64,000 nt of DNA from NCBI RefSeq assembly GCF_042667405.1, contig NZ_JBHVAL010000002.1:62001-126000 (forward strand). Direction: 5' to 3'. The notes beneath the pieces are model-generated. The model ran no database searches. It was given only the letters and a program-made list of their open reading frames with translations, and was not told where the DNA came from. This stretch comes from Arthrobacter sp042667405 (GTDB lineage Bacteria; Actinomycetota; Actinomycetes; Actinomycetales; Micrococcaceae). Below, in pieces: positions 51,575 to 60,142 of this stretch (positions are counted from its first letter, which is position 1; every line of letters starts with the position of its first letter). The position numbers were made by a program, and so were the translations under genes.

Positions 51575-52543
51575 CTACTTCTTGAGCGCGGAGGAGACCG
51601 ACTCCACGTTGTCCGTCATCCACTGGACGTAGTCCTTGCCATCGGGCAGGGTCTCAGTGAAGTTCACCACCGGCACCTTTGCGGACTCGGCGGCCCGCTT
51701 GACGGTTTCTGTCTGGGGGCCGGCGGTCTGCTCGTTGTAGGCGAGGAACCGGACGGAACCGGCACTGAGAAGGTCCGTGGCCTCCTTCATGACGGCAGGC
51801 GGAACGTCAGAGCCCTCTTCGACCGCGGCGCTGTAGGCCTCGGGAGTCTTGTTCTCCAAACCCGCGGCTTCCAGGAGGTAGAGGGGTACGGGCTCGGTGA
51901 TCGCCACCGGGGCATGTTCGTTTGCCGCCTTCACGGCATCGAGCTTGCCGGTCAGGTCTTTGAGCTTTGCCTTGAAGGCATCGGCGTTGCTCGTGAAGGT
52001 CGGGGCGGATGCCGAGTCCAGGCTGCCGAGCTTGCTTGCCACGGCGTCGGCAACCTTGCCCATGACGTCCAGGTTGTACCAAACGTGCTCGTTGAAGTCG
52101 CCGTGGCTGTGGCTGTGGCCTTCTTCGGAGTGCGCGTCTTCGCTGTGGCTTGCCTCGGCGGGAGCAAGCCCGGAAATGTCCACGGCGCTGATCATGTTGT
52201 CGTGGCCGACCTTGGTTTCATCGGCGATCTTGTGCAGGAATTCGTCGTAGCCCCCACCGTTCTCCACCACGAGCTTGGCCTTGGAGATCACGAGTTTGTC
52301 CTGGGCGCTGGCCTCGTAGGAGTGCGGGTCCTGGCTGGTTTTGGTGATGATGGAGCTGACGTTGACCTTGTCGCCGCCGACGGCCTTCACGATGTCGCCG
52401 TAGACGTTGGTGGAAGTGACAACCTCAATGGCTCCTGCGGCCGAGGAACTGTTGGCCCCGGCGGTACCGGCGCAGGACGAAAGCAGGAGCGCTGCGATTC
52501 CTGCGGAAGCGGCTACGGACAGGCGGGCGGCGGTACGACGCAC
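51575..52543 (-). CDS. znuA: zinc ABC transporter substrate-binding lipoprotein
   Basis: A 322-residue cluster A-I binding protein. The signal peptide ends in LLLSSCAG (Cys24), a good lipobox. A His/Glu/Asp-rich loop (EASHSEDAHSEEGHSHSHGDFNEHVW, about 145-170) is typical of zinc-specific ZnuA proteins. The core has VVTSTNVYGDIVKAVGGDKVNV and FLAYNEQTAGPQTETVKRAAES. GTG 52543 is chosen: GAGG lies upstream and the remaining in-frame sequence to a TTG at 52582 runs through the operator region. It is transcribed away from palindromes at 52566 and 52607. Confidence 0.93.
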   Translation of the reverse strand: MRRTAARLSVAASAGIAALLLSSCAGTAGANSSSAAGAIEVVTSTNVYGDIVKAVGGDKVNVSSIITKTSQDPHSYEASAQDKLVISKAKLVVENGGGYDEFLHKIADETKVGHDNMISAVDISGLAPAEASHSEDAHSEEGHSHSHGDFNEHVWYNLDVMGKVADAVASKLGSLDSASAPTFTSNADAFKAKLKDLTGKLDAVKAANEHAPVAITEPVPLYLLEAAGLENKTPEAYSAAVEEGSDVPPAVMKEATDLLSAGSVRFLAYNEQTAGPQTETVKRAAESAKVPVVNFTETLPDGKDYVQWMTDNVESVSSALKK

Positions 52544-52565
52544 GAAGACCTCGGATCTACTCAAA

Positions 52566-52575
52566 ATGAGAATCA
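52566..52575. promoter_or_regulatory. second Zur-like half-site upstream of znuA
   Basis: ATGAGAATCA matches the left half and centre of the actinobacterial Zur consensus (TGAAAATCATTTTCA), about 23 bases before the znuA start; the right half is poor. On the minus strand it would overlap the leader. Confidence 0.4.
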
Positions 52576-52606
52576 AACACAATTGCTGGCAGGAACCAGT
52601 GTAGCC

Positions 52607-52631
52607 CTAAATAGGAATCATTCCTATTTAG
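52607..52631. promoter_or_regulatory. perfect 25-base palindrome, probable Zur operator of znuA
   Basis: A 12-bp inverted repeat with a single central base, whose centre AATCATT matches the core of known actinobacterial Zur boxes. It lies about 65 bases before the znuA start. On the minus strand TACACT (52598-52603) could be the -10, placing the palindrome across the -35. Repression by zinc-loaded Zur at this spot is an inference. Confidence 0.6.
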
Positions 52632-52637
52632 GAGAAA

Positions 52638-52670
52638 GGGCGGGCATCGGTTTGCCACCGATGCCCGCCC
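52638..52670 (-). terminator. terminator downstream of the CorC-like gene
   Basis: A 14-bp stem (52638-52651 with 52657-52670) with a 5-base loop, 24 bases past the end of the leftward gene. It directly borders the znuA operator. Confidence 0.75.
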
Positions 52671-52693
52671 GTAACAGCTATCCGCCTCCGACC

Positions 52694-53761
52694 TTAGGCT
52701 TCCTGTGCGCCCAAGCGCCGGATGCCTGTCGCCTGCGTAGCGTCGCGGATCTCGCCGACCAACTGTTCGATGACGTCCTCGAGGAACAGGACACCTTGGG
52801 TGTCACCGCCCGCGCCCACAACGCGGGCCAGGTGCGAACCGGTGCGCTGCATGACGGACATTGCCCGCTCGATTTCGTCGTCCGGAGACAGGTTGGCCAA
52901 TGAACGGATGCGCCCCTCGGCAATGGGGTGCCGGCGGCCCTCCTCAGGGATGGAAAGGATGTCCTTGACGTGGAGATATCCGGCGAGTTCGCCGTCGTCG
53001 TCCACCATCGGGAAGCGGGAGAAGCCGGTACGGCTGACCGCTTTCTCCAGGTCCACCGGCGTCGAGGCCGTCTTGAGCACTACGAGCTTGTCCAACGGAA
53101 CCATGATGTGGGACGCCGTGTGCTCCGAGAACTCCAGCGCGCCGCTCAGCAGGCCGGTTTCGTCATCCACCAGGCCGTGCCGGGTGGACTCCTGGACGAT
53201 CGACTGCACTTCCTCGAGCGTAAAGGAAGAAGAGACCTCGTCCTTCGGCTCGATTTTCATCAACCTCAGGATGTGGTTCGCCAGCCAGTTGAGGCTCCAG
53301 ATGACCGGGTTGACTACCCGGGCTATGAACATCAGCGGTGGCGCCAGCAGGAGGGCCGCCTTGTCTGCCACGGATACCGAAATGTTCTTGGGGACCATCT
53401 CACCGAACGTGACATGCAGGAACGTCACGAACAGCAACGCGATCACGAAGGCCAGAACGTCCGCCAACTCGACCGGCACGCCGACAAGCTCCAACGGCTC
53501 GGCCAGCAGATGGTGGATTGCGGGCTCGGCAACCTGAAGGATCAGGAGCGAGCAGACGGTAATGCCCAACTGCGCGCAGGCGAGCATCAAGGACACATTC
53601 TCCATGGCGCGAAGGGTTGTCTGCGCGCGTTTGGAGCCGGCCTCGGCCAGGGGCTCGATCTGGCTGCGGCGCGCGGACATGACGGCGAATTCGGCGCCCA
53701 CAAAGAAGGCATTGCCGATCAGGAGGATGACAAGCCAAACAATTCCTGCCCAGTCACTCAT
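52694..53761 (-). CDS. CNNM/CorC-family membrane protein with CBS pair (hemolysin-like)
   Basis: A 355-residue protein with an N-terminal DUF21 membrane domain (about 1-185, four helices, with FAVMSARRSQIEPLAEAGSKRAQTTLRAMEN in the first loop). Then a CBS-domain pair (about 200-330) begins FSEHTASHIMVPLDKLVVLK, with TGFSRFPMVDDDGELAGYLHVKDIL. It lacks a long C-terminal CorC_HlyC domain. These proteins handle Mg2+/Co2+ efflux or membrane stress and the name 'hemolysin' is historic. Its start overlaps the previous gene's stop by four bases, so the two paralogous genes form an operon. Confidence 0.85.
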   Translation of the reverse strand: MSDWAGIVWLVILLIGNAFFVGAEFAVMSARRSQIEPLAEAGSKRAQTTLRAMENVSLMLACAQLGITVCSLLILQVAEPAIHHLLAEPLELVGVPVELADVLAFVIALLFVTFLHVTFGEMVPKNISVSVADKAALLLAPPLMFIARVVNPVIWSLNWLANHILRLMKIEPKDEVSSSFTLEEVQSIVQESTRHGLVDDETGLLSGALEFSEHTASHIMVPLDKLVVLKTASTPVDLEKAVSRTGFSRFPMVDDDGELAGYLHVKDILSIPEEGRRHPIAEGRIRSLANLSPDDEIERAMSVMQRTGSHLARVVGAGGDTQGVLFLEDVIEQLVGEIRDATQATGIRRLGAQEA

Positions 53762-55107
53762 ACGGCACCTGCCTCGTGATGGGTGGTATCGGCATCGTTC
53801 TGACCGTCATCGCGTGCAACGTGGTGGAAACAGATCCGGTCGATCCTGCGGCCGTCCATCCTGGTGACCGTCAGGGTCCCATCCGGGGTTTCGACGACGT
53901 CGCCCACCTTGGCAATCCTGCCCAGCTGGCTCATGACGTAGCCACCCACAGTTTCATAGGCGGATTCATCCGGAACAGTGAGGTTCGGAATCTGCTCGGA
54001 TACTTCGTCCGGCCGAAGCAAGCCAGGGAAGTACCAATCGCCGGTGGCGCTTTGCAGCACTCCGGGGCGCACTTTGTCGTGCTCGTCCGCAACCTCACCG
54101 ACGATCTCTTCCACCAGGTCCTCAAGGGTGGCGATGCCGGCGGTGCCGCCGTATTCGTCAAGCACGACGGCGAGTTGCAGGTTCCCCTCTCGGAGTTCAG
54201 ACAGCAGGGCGTCAAGGTGGATTGTCTCGGGGACTTGCAGGACATCGGTCATGATGGCGCCGGCCTGGAGATTGGCACGACGCTCCGCGGGTACTGCAAC
54301 AGCCTTCTTCACGTGGACCACACCGCGGATATCATCCGTGGAATCGCCGATGATCGGAAAACGCGAATACCCAGTGCGCCGTGCGGCGTCGAGGATGTCA
54401 GTCACAGGCTGGTCCGCGTCGATGGTCTCCATACGGATGCGGGGCGTCATGACATCGGCTGCAGTACGCCCGGAGAAATTAAGGGTCCGGGCAACGAAGT
54501 TCGCCGTGCCGGCATCCAAGGTGCCAAGCTCAGCCGAGCGCCGCACCAAGGAGGCGAGCTCGGCGGGCGTACGTGCCCCGGAGATCTCCTCTTTGGCCTC
54601 AAGACCGAACAGGTTCAAGACCTTGTTGGAGAATCCGTTCAGCACCACGATGGCCGGCTTGAAGACGGCGGTGAACATCAGCTGCGGGCGGGCGAGCCGC
54701 TTTCCCAAGGGGAAGGCCAAGGCGATGGCCATGTTTTTGGGGACCAGTTCGCCAAGAAGCATCGACAACAATGTGGCGAAGGCCATCGCCACGATCAACG
54801 CAATTGAGTGCACGGCCTCACTCGGAAGCCCCAGCAGGCCGAGTGGCCCCAGGAGCAGCTGCCCAACAGAGGGCTCCATGACAAAACCCGTCAAGAGCGT
54901 GGTCAGCGTGATACCGAGCTGACAGCTGGAGAGTTGGGTGGAGAGCGACTTGAGGCACTTCAGCAAGGGAGCCGCAGCATGGTCGCCGTCGTCTACAGCG
55001 CGCTGAACGCTTGCCTGGTCAAGGGCGACAAGGGAAAACTCAACCGCGACAAAGAAGCCGGTCCCGAGAATCAGGGCAAAGCCGGCCAGGAGAAGAATCC
55101 ATTCCAC
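53758..55107 (-). CDS. CNNM/CorC-family membrane protein with CBS pair and CorC domain
   Basis: A 449-residue paralogue of the next gene. It has a DUF21 domain (FVAVEFSLVALDQASVQRAVDDGDHAAAPLLKCLKSLSTQLSSCQLGITLTTLL), a CBS pair (about 215-335, with TGYSRFPIIGDSTDDIRGVVHVKKAVAV and VLDEYGGTAGIATLEDLVEEIVGEVADEHD), and a CorC_HlyC domain at the C-terminus (about 345-430, YFPGLLRPDEVSEQIPNL, GGYVMSQLGRIAKVGDVVETPDGTLTVTRMDGRRID). ATG 55107 opens MEWILLLAGFALILG, a clear first helix. Metal-ion transport is the usual assignment. The start faces a 490-base gene-free stretch. Confidence 0.85.
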   Translation of the reverse strand: MEWILLLAGFALILGTGFFVAVEFSLVALDQASVQRAVDDGDHAAAPLLKCLKSLSTQLSSCQLGITLTTLLTGFVMEPSVGQLLLGPLGLLGLPSEAVHSIALIVAMAFATLLSMLLGELVPKNMAIALAFPLGKRLARPQLMFTAVFKPAIVVLNGFSNKVLNLFGLEAKEEISGARTPAELASLVRRSAELGTLDAGTANFVARTLNFSGRTAADVMTPRIRMETIDADQPVTDILDAARRTGYSRFPIIGDSTDDIRGVVHVKKAVAVPAERRANLQAGAIMTDVLQVPETIHLDALLSELREGNLQLAVVLDEYGGTAGIATLEDLVEEIVGEVADEHDKVRPGVLQSATGDWYFPGLLRPDEVSEQIPNLTVPDESAYETVGGYVMSQLGRIAKVGDVVETPDGTLTVTRMDGRRIDRICFHHVARDDGQNDADTTHHEAGAV

Positions 55108-55597
55108 TTAGCGCATCCCTCCAAGGGCAGGCACGTGCAATGGGGTCAAGGCCTTCGGCGCGGGGTTTCGCCCCGGCGGAGGCTGGTCGGGTGCTGCGGA
55201 CGCCTGGTCCGCGGCACCACCGGCAGTGAACGCCGGCGCATGATGGGCATGTGAACGGGTATTGCCGGCTCGACGGGCACGCTGTGCGGAGTTGCCAGTT
55301 TGGCTCCCCCGACAGTTCCCAGGCCGGCACCTAGATTTACTGTCCATAAGGACTTCAGTCTACAGTCCGCCTGCTCCGGCCTCCCCATGTAAGGATTTAA
55401 TTCGCACCACGAAAAGCTGGTTCAACGCACTGAGTCGACAGCAACATGATTTAGGTCACCACTATTGGCAGTTAACCAACGATCCTAACTAGACTGTCAG
55501 GGGTCTGAGTTCGCGGGACCCGGACCCTGTCCCATCGTTGCGGAAAAGCAACTTTGGCCAGCGGGAAAACAACACTCATGGAAGAGGCGTATTTCAA
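55108..55597. other. gap between the CorC-like pair and kgd
   Basis: A 490-base stretch with divergent genes at its ends. The left half is GC-rich; the right half (55380-55500) is AT-richer and probably holds the kgd promoter. TTGGCA at 55465 followed by TAGACT at 55490 (19 bases apart) is a candidate but weak. GGAAGAGG at 55580-55587 is the kgd ribosome-binding site. I see no RNA gene, protein gene or terminator in it. Confidence 0.4.
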
Positions 55598-58500
55598 GTG
55601 CCAGAGCAGCCCAGCCACCGTCTACCAGAGGAATTTGGCGGAAACGAGTGGCTCGTTGACGAACTGTACGAGCGGTACCAGCAGGACAAGAACTCGGTGG
55701 ACACCAAGTGGTGGCCCCTCTTCGAATCCTTTGCTTCCGCTGACGGCACTTCTTCCAACGGAACCTCTGCAGCTCCAGCAGCTGCCAATCCCCCTACCCA
55801 AGTACTTCCCGTCGTAGCTCCGGCTGCAGCGGCTCCGGCACCGGCGCCGGCAGCCCCCGCAGCGGCACCGGCCGCCGCCCCTGCGGCTCCGGAAGCTCCC
55901 GCTCCGGCGAAGAAAGAACCTGCAACGGTTGCCCGGGACGGTGCAAAGAAGCCCGCCGCCGGCAGCACTGCGCAGCCGATCCCTGCCCAGCTGCCCAAGA
56001 GCAACAAGGCCCCCACGGCACCGGAAGAGGATGTCGTTTCCGTCCTCCGCGGTCCGGCCAAGGCCATCGCCACCAACATGGTGACCAGCCTGGAAGTTCC
56101 CACCGCTACCAGCGTCCGGGCCGTACCCGCCAAGTTGCTCATCGACAACCGTGTTGTCATCAACTCGAACCTTGCCCGTGCCCGCGGTGGCAAGGTTTCG
56201 TTTACCCACCTCATCGGCTACGCCGTGGTCCGCGCGCTGTCCCAGTTCCCGTCGATGAACGTCTACTACGACGAGATTGACGGCAAGCCCAGCGCCGTGC
56301 AGCCCGCACACGTCAACTTCGGCATCGCCATCGACATGCCCAAGCCAGATGGCACCCGCCTCCTGATGGTTCCGAACATCAAGAAGGCCGAAACCATGGA
56401 CTTCGCGGAGTTCTGGCACACGTACGAAGACCTCATCAAGCGCGCCCGCAACGGCAAGCTCACGGCTGACGACCACGCAGGGACCACCGTTTCGCTGACC
56501 AACCCCGGCGGCATCGGCACCGTCCACTCGGTTCCGCGCCTGTCCAAGGGCCAGGCCGCCATCATCGGCGTCGGGGCCCTTGACTACCCGGCAGAGTTCC
56601 AGGGTGCGAGCGAGAAGATCATCGCCCAGAACGCCATCAGCAAGATCCTCACGCTGACCTCCACCTACGACCACCGCGTGATCCAGGGGGCAGGCAGCGG
56701 CGAGTTCCTGAAGCTCGTCCACCAGCTGCTGCTCGGTGCGCAGAACTTCTACGATGAAATCTTCGAAGCCCTCCGCATTCCGTACGAGCCCGTTCGCTGG
56801 AGCCCGGACCTTCAGGTGGATCCGGCTGACGAGATCAACAAGGTTGCCCGCATCCAGCAACTGATCCACTCCTACCGTGTGCGTGGCCACCTCATGGCGG
56901 ACACCGATCCCCTTGAGTACGTCCAGCGCAAGCACCCGGACCTCGATGTCCTGACCTACGGCCTCACGCTCTGGGACTTGGACCGCGAGTGGCCCACCGG
57001 CGGTTTCGGCGGCAAGCCGATGCTGAAGTTCCGTGACATCCTCGGTGTCCTGCGCGATGCCTACTGCCGCACCACGGGCATCGAGTACATGCACATCCAG
57101 GAGCCGGCCGAGCGCAAGTGGTTCCAAGACCAGCTGGAGCACCCCTACTCCAAGCCCAGCCGTGAAGAGCAGCTGCGCATCGTCTCCAAGCTGAACGCAG
57201 CCGAAGCTTTCGAGACCTTCCTGCAGACCAAGTTCGTGGGCCAGAAGCGCTTCTCGCTCGAAGGCGGCGAATCGCTGATCCCGCTGCTGGATGCCATCAT
57301 CTCCGATGCCGCCGACGACGGACTGGATGAAGTCGCGATCGGCATGGCCCACCGTGGCCGCCTCAACGTGCTGACCAACATCGCGGGCAAGACCTACGCC
57401 CAGGTGTTCCGCGAATTCGAAGGCACCCAGGACCCGCGCTCCGTCCAGGGCTCGGGCGACGTCAAGTACCACCTTGGCACCGAGGGAACCTTCACCTCGG
57501 ACAACGGCAAGCAGACCAAGGTGTACCTGGCCGCGAACCCGTCCCACCTCGAAGCTGTGGACTCCGTCCTTGAAGGCATCGTCCGCGCCAAGCAGGACCG
57601 CCTCGACCAGGGCGAATCCTTCCCCGTGCTTCCGATCATGGTCCACGGTGACGCAGCCTTCGCCGGCCAGGGCGTGGTGGCGGAAACGCTGAACCTCTCC
57701 CAACTGCGCGGCTACCGTACCGGTGGCACGATCCACGTGATCGTGAACAACCAAGTTGGCTTCACCACCGCACCTTCGTCCTCGCGTTCGTCCACGTACT
57801 CCACGGACGTTGCCAAGATGATCCAGGCACCGGTCTTTCACGTAAACGGCGACGACCCCGAGGCCGTGGTGCGTATCGCGCAGCTCGCCTACGAGTTCCG
57901 CCAGCGCTTCCACAAGGACGTCGTCATCGACATGGTGTGCTACCGCCGTCGTGGCCACAACGAGGGCGACGACCCCTCGATGACCCAGCCGCTGATGTAC
58001 AACCTCATCGAGGCGAAACGCTCGGTCCGCAAGCTGTACACCGAGTCCCTCATCGGCCGTGGCGACATCACCGAAGAGGAAGCCGAGCAGCTGCTGCGCG
58101 ACTACCAGGAACGCCTGGAGCGGGTCTTCGCCGAGACCCACGCCGCGCAGACCTCTCCGATTCCGATCATCACCGCAGACTCCGCAGCAGTTTCGGACAT
58201 CGAGCGCCCGATTGCCCAGCAGGCTGACTTCGGTACCAACTCGCCCGCTTCAACCGCTATCTCCGCCGAGACCCTTGCCCGCATCGGCAAGGCACACCTG
58301 GAGATTCCGGAAGGCTTCACCGTCCACTCCAAGCTCAAGCAGCTTCTGGAAAAGCGCGAGCAGATGTCCCGCGAAGGCGGCATCGACTGGGGCTTCGGCG
58401 AGATCGCGGCCTTTGGTTCCCTGATCATGGAAGGCGTTCCCGTGCGCCTTGCTGGCCAGGACTCCCGCCGCGGCACCTTCGTCCAGCGCCACGCTGTCTT

Positions 58501-59401
58501 CCACGACCGCGCCAATGGCAACGAGTGGCTGCCCCTGGGCAACCTCTCCGATAACCAGGCCAAGCTGTGGATCTACGACTCCTTGCTCTCCGAATACGCG
58601 GCCATGGGCTTCGAATACGGATACTCGGTGGAGCGTCCCGACGCCCTGGTTCTCTGGGAAGCCCAGTTCGGCGACTTCGTCAACGGCGCCCAGACGATCA
58701 TCGATGAGTTCATCTCTTCGGCCGAACAGAAGTGGGGCCAGCGCTCCTCGCTGGTCCTGATGCTGCCTCACGGCTACGAAGGCCAGGGACCGGACCACTC
58801 CTCTGCCCGCATCGAGCGATTCCTGCAGCTGTGTGCCGAAGACAACATGATCGTCGCCAACCCGACGACTGCTGCTTCGCACTTCCACCTGCTGCGCCGC
58901 CAGGCGTACAGCCGTCCGCGCAAGCCGCTGATCATCTTCACGCCCAAGCAGCTGCTGCGCCTCAAGGGTGCCGCGTCCGCCGTCGAGGATTTCACCACGG
59001 GCGGCTTCAAGCCGGTCATCGGGGATCCGGAAGTCCAGCCGGCAAATGTGGATAAGGTCATCCTGGTCTCGGGCCGTTTGTACTACGACCTCCTGTCCAA
59101 CCGTCAGAAGTCCGGCGATACCTCCACCGCCATCATCCGCGTGGAGCAGCTCTACCCGCTGCCGAAGGCTGAGATTGAGGCAGAGCTCGCCAAGTACCCC
59201 AACGCCGAGGTCATCTGGGCACAGGACGAACCCGCCAACCAGGGGCCGTGGCCGTTCATGGGCCTGAACCTGGCACCGGAACTCGACCGCAAGCTGCGTC
59301 TGGTGTCGCGTCCGGCGTCGGCCTCCACGGCCGCCGGTTCCATGAAGCGCCACGCCGCAGAACAGGATGCCCTGATCAAGCAGGCATTCGAGCGTAAGTA
59401 A
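55598..59401 (+). CDS. kgd: multifunctional 2-oxoglutarate decarboxylase/dehydrogenase E1-E2 fusion (Kgd)
   Basis: A 1267-residue fused enzyme of the TCA cycle. It starts with an E1 N-terminal helix (PEQPSHRLPEEFGGNEWLVDELYERYQQDK). An Ala/Pro/Lys linker (about 45-125) leads to an E2-type acyltransferase domain (about 130-360) with the catalytic TYDHRVIQGA motif. The thiamine-diphosphate E1 part (about 400-1267) has HRGRLNVLTNIAG, GDAAFAGQGVVAET, and NNQVGFTT. In Actinobacteria it is controlled by GarA/OdhI and PknG through an N-terminal region. GTG 55598 (VPEQPSHR) is favoured over a longer frame from 55538. Confidence 0.95.
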   Translation: MPEQPSHRLPEEFGGNEWLVDELYERYQQDKNSVDTKWWPLFESFASADGTSSNGTSAAPAAANPPTQVLPVVAPAAAAPAPAPAAPAAAPAAAPAAPEAPAPAKKEPATVARDGAKKPAAGSTAQPIPAQLPKSNKAPTAPEEDVVSVLRGPAKAIATNMVTSLEVPTATSVRAVPAKLLIDNRVVINSNLARARGGKVSFTHLIGYAVVRALSQFPSMNVYYDEIDGKPSAVQPAHVNFGIAIDMPKPDGTRLLMVPNIKKAETMDFAEFWHTYEDLIKRARNGKLTADDHAGTTVSLTNPGGIGTVHSVPRLSKGQAAIIGVGALDYPAEFQGASEKIIAQNAISKILTLTSTYDHRVIQGAGSGEFLKLVHQLLLGAQNFYDEIFEALRIPYEPVRWSPDLQVDPADEINKVARIQQLIHSYRVRGHLMADTDPLEYVQRKHPDLDVLTYGLTLWDLDREWPTGGFGGKPMLKFRDILGVLRDAYCRTTGIEYMHIQEPAERKWFQDQLEHPYSKPSREEQLRIVSKLNAAEAFETFLQTKFVGQKRFSLEGGESLIPLLDAIISDAADDGLDEVAIGMAHRGRLNVLTNIAGKTYAQVFREFEGTQDPRSVQGSGDVKYHLGTEGTFTSDNGKQTKVYLAANPSHLEAVDSVLEGIVRAKQDRLDQGESFPVLPIMVHGDAAFAGQGVVAETLNLSQLRGYRTGGTIHVIVNNQVGFTTAPSSSRSSTYSTDVAKMIQAPVFHVNGDDPEAVVRIAQLAYEFRQRFHKDVVIDMVCYRRRGHNEGDDPSMTQPLMYNLIEAKRSVRKLYTESLIGRGDITEEEAEQLLRDYQERLERVFAETHAAQTSPIPIITADSAAVSDIERPIAQQADFGTNSPASTAISAETLARIGKAHLEIPEGFTVHSKLKQLLEKREQMSREGGIDWGFGEIAAFGSLIMEGVPVRLAGQDSRRGTFVQRHAVFHDRANGNEWLPLGNLSDNQAKLWIYDSLLSEYAAMGFEYGYSVERPDALVLWEAQFGDFVNGAQTIIDEFISSAEQKWGQRSSLVLMLPHGYEGQGPDHSSARIERFLQLCAEDNMIVANPTTAASHFHLLRRQAYSRPRKPLIIFTPKQLLRLKGAASAVEDFTTGGFKPVIGDPEVQPANVDKVILVSGRLYYDLLSNRQKSGDTSTAIIRVEQLYPLPKAEIEAELAKYPNAEVIWAQDEPANQGPWPFMGLNLAPELDRKLRLVSRPASASTAAGSMKRHAAEQDALIKQAFERK

Positions 59402-59406
59402 AACGA

Positions 59407-59453
59407 AACAGCCCGGCCTGAGGAGCGATAAACACACCTCAGGCCGGGCTGTT
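59407..59453 (+). terminator. terminator of kgd
   Basis: A 17-bp stem (59407-59423 with 59437-59453) with a 13-base loop, directly after the kgd stop. A T-rich tail follows. Confidence 0.88.
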
Positions 59454-59540
59454 CTGTTTAATGGGACTGAACCCCGGTCCTGAAACCGGCTGATGATCCG
59501 GACATTGTGCAAGGACCGCAACGAGTGTGAAGAGGTAACC

Positions 59541-60140
59541 GTGGAAGACAGGAAGCTGCGCATCGCAGCTGTTGGAGATGAACTGCTTGCGGGCCTGGGG
59601 GATCCCCGCGCCCTGGGCTGGCTCGGAAGAGTCCTTGCCCGCACACCCCAGGACTCCGTCGTGGTGGAAAGCTTTGCGCTCCCCTGTCCCATGGAAGGTA
59701 CCGAGGGCCTGGCCGCCCGTTGGCAGGACGAGGCCGGCCGGCGCTTCAGCGACACCCACGAAAACCGCTTGGTGATTGGCCTGTCCGGACGCGACCTCGA
59801 GTTTGGACTTTCCACGGCCCGGAGCCGGTTGAACCTGGCGAACATCCTTGACGGTGCTTCCCACAGCAGCGTCGAGGTCTTCGTCGTGGGTCCGCCGCCC
59901 ACTCTTGACCCCGCTCGCAACAAGCGGCTCGCTGAACTCAATACGGCCTTCGCGGACGTGACTACAAGAAGGAACCATCACTACGTTGACACCTTCTCCC
60001 CGTTGCTCAATCATGAGCAGTGGAGGACGGACCTCGCAGCCAATGGGGGAACACCGGGCCAGGCAGGCTACGGATTGATTGCGTGGCTGGTACTGCACCG
60101 GGGCTGGTTCCAGTGGCTTAATATCGCCCAACCGGAGTAG
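59541..60140 (+). CDS. SGNH/GDSL-like protein lacking catalytic residues
   Basis: A 199-residue protein with a GDSL-type N-terminus, LRIAAVGDELLAGLG, where the nucleophilic Ser is replaced by Glu14. The block III position reads VIGLSGRDLEFG. The C-terminal block, which usually holds the Asp-x-x-His pair, reads NGGTPGQAGY, so the catalytic His is a Thr (about 171). A full-length fold is likely, but hydrolase activity is doubtful. GTG 59541 with GAAGAGG upstream is chosen; an in-frame ATG at 59493 would add 16 residues. The start of a serine hydrolase lipoprotein lies two bases after its stop, so the two may be co-expressed. Confidence 0.72.
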   Translation: MEDRKLRIAAVGDELLAGLGDPRALGWLGRVLARTPQDSVVVESFALPCPMEGTEGLAARWQDEAGRRFSDTHENRLVIGLSGRDLEFGLSTARSRLNLANILDGASHSSVEVFVVGPPPTLDPARNKRLAELNTAFADVTTRRNHHYVDTFSPLLNHEQWRTDLAANGGTPGQAGYGLIAWLVLHRGWFQWLNIAQPE

Positions 60141-60142
60141 CC

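Noticed and set aside
52544..52582. A longer znuA start at TTG 52582
   Set aside because: It would place the operator-like site inside the coding region and give an N-terminus unlike a signal peptide; GTG 52543 gives a normal lipoprotein signal.
55538..55597. An earlier in-frame start for kgd
   Set aside because: The extra 20 residues are unlike known Kgd N-termini, whereas GTG 55598 gives the family PEQPSHRLPEEFGG start with a good ribosome-binding site.
55622..58141. An 839-codon minus-strand frame opposite kgd
   Set aside because: It is antisense to a certain, highly conserved gene and has low-complexity composition; a high-GC shadow.
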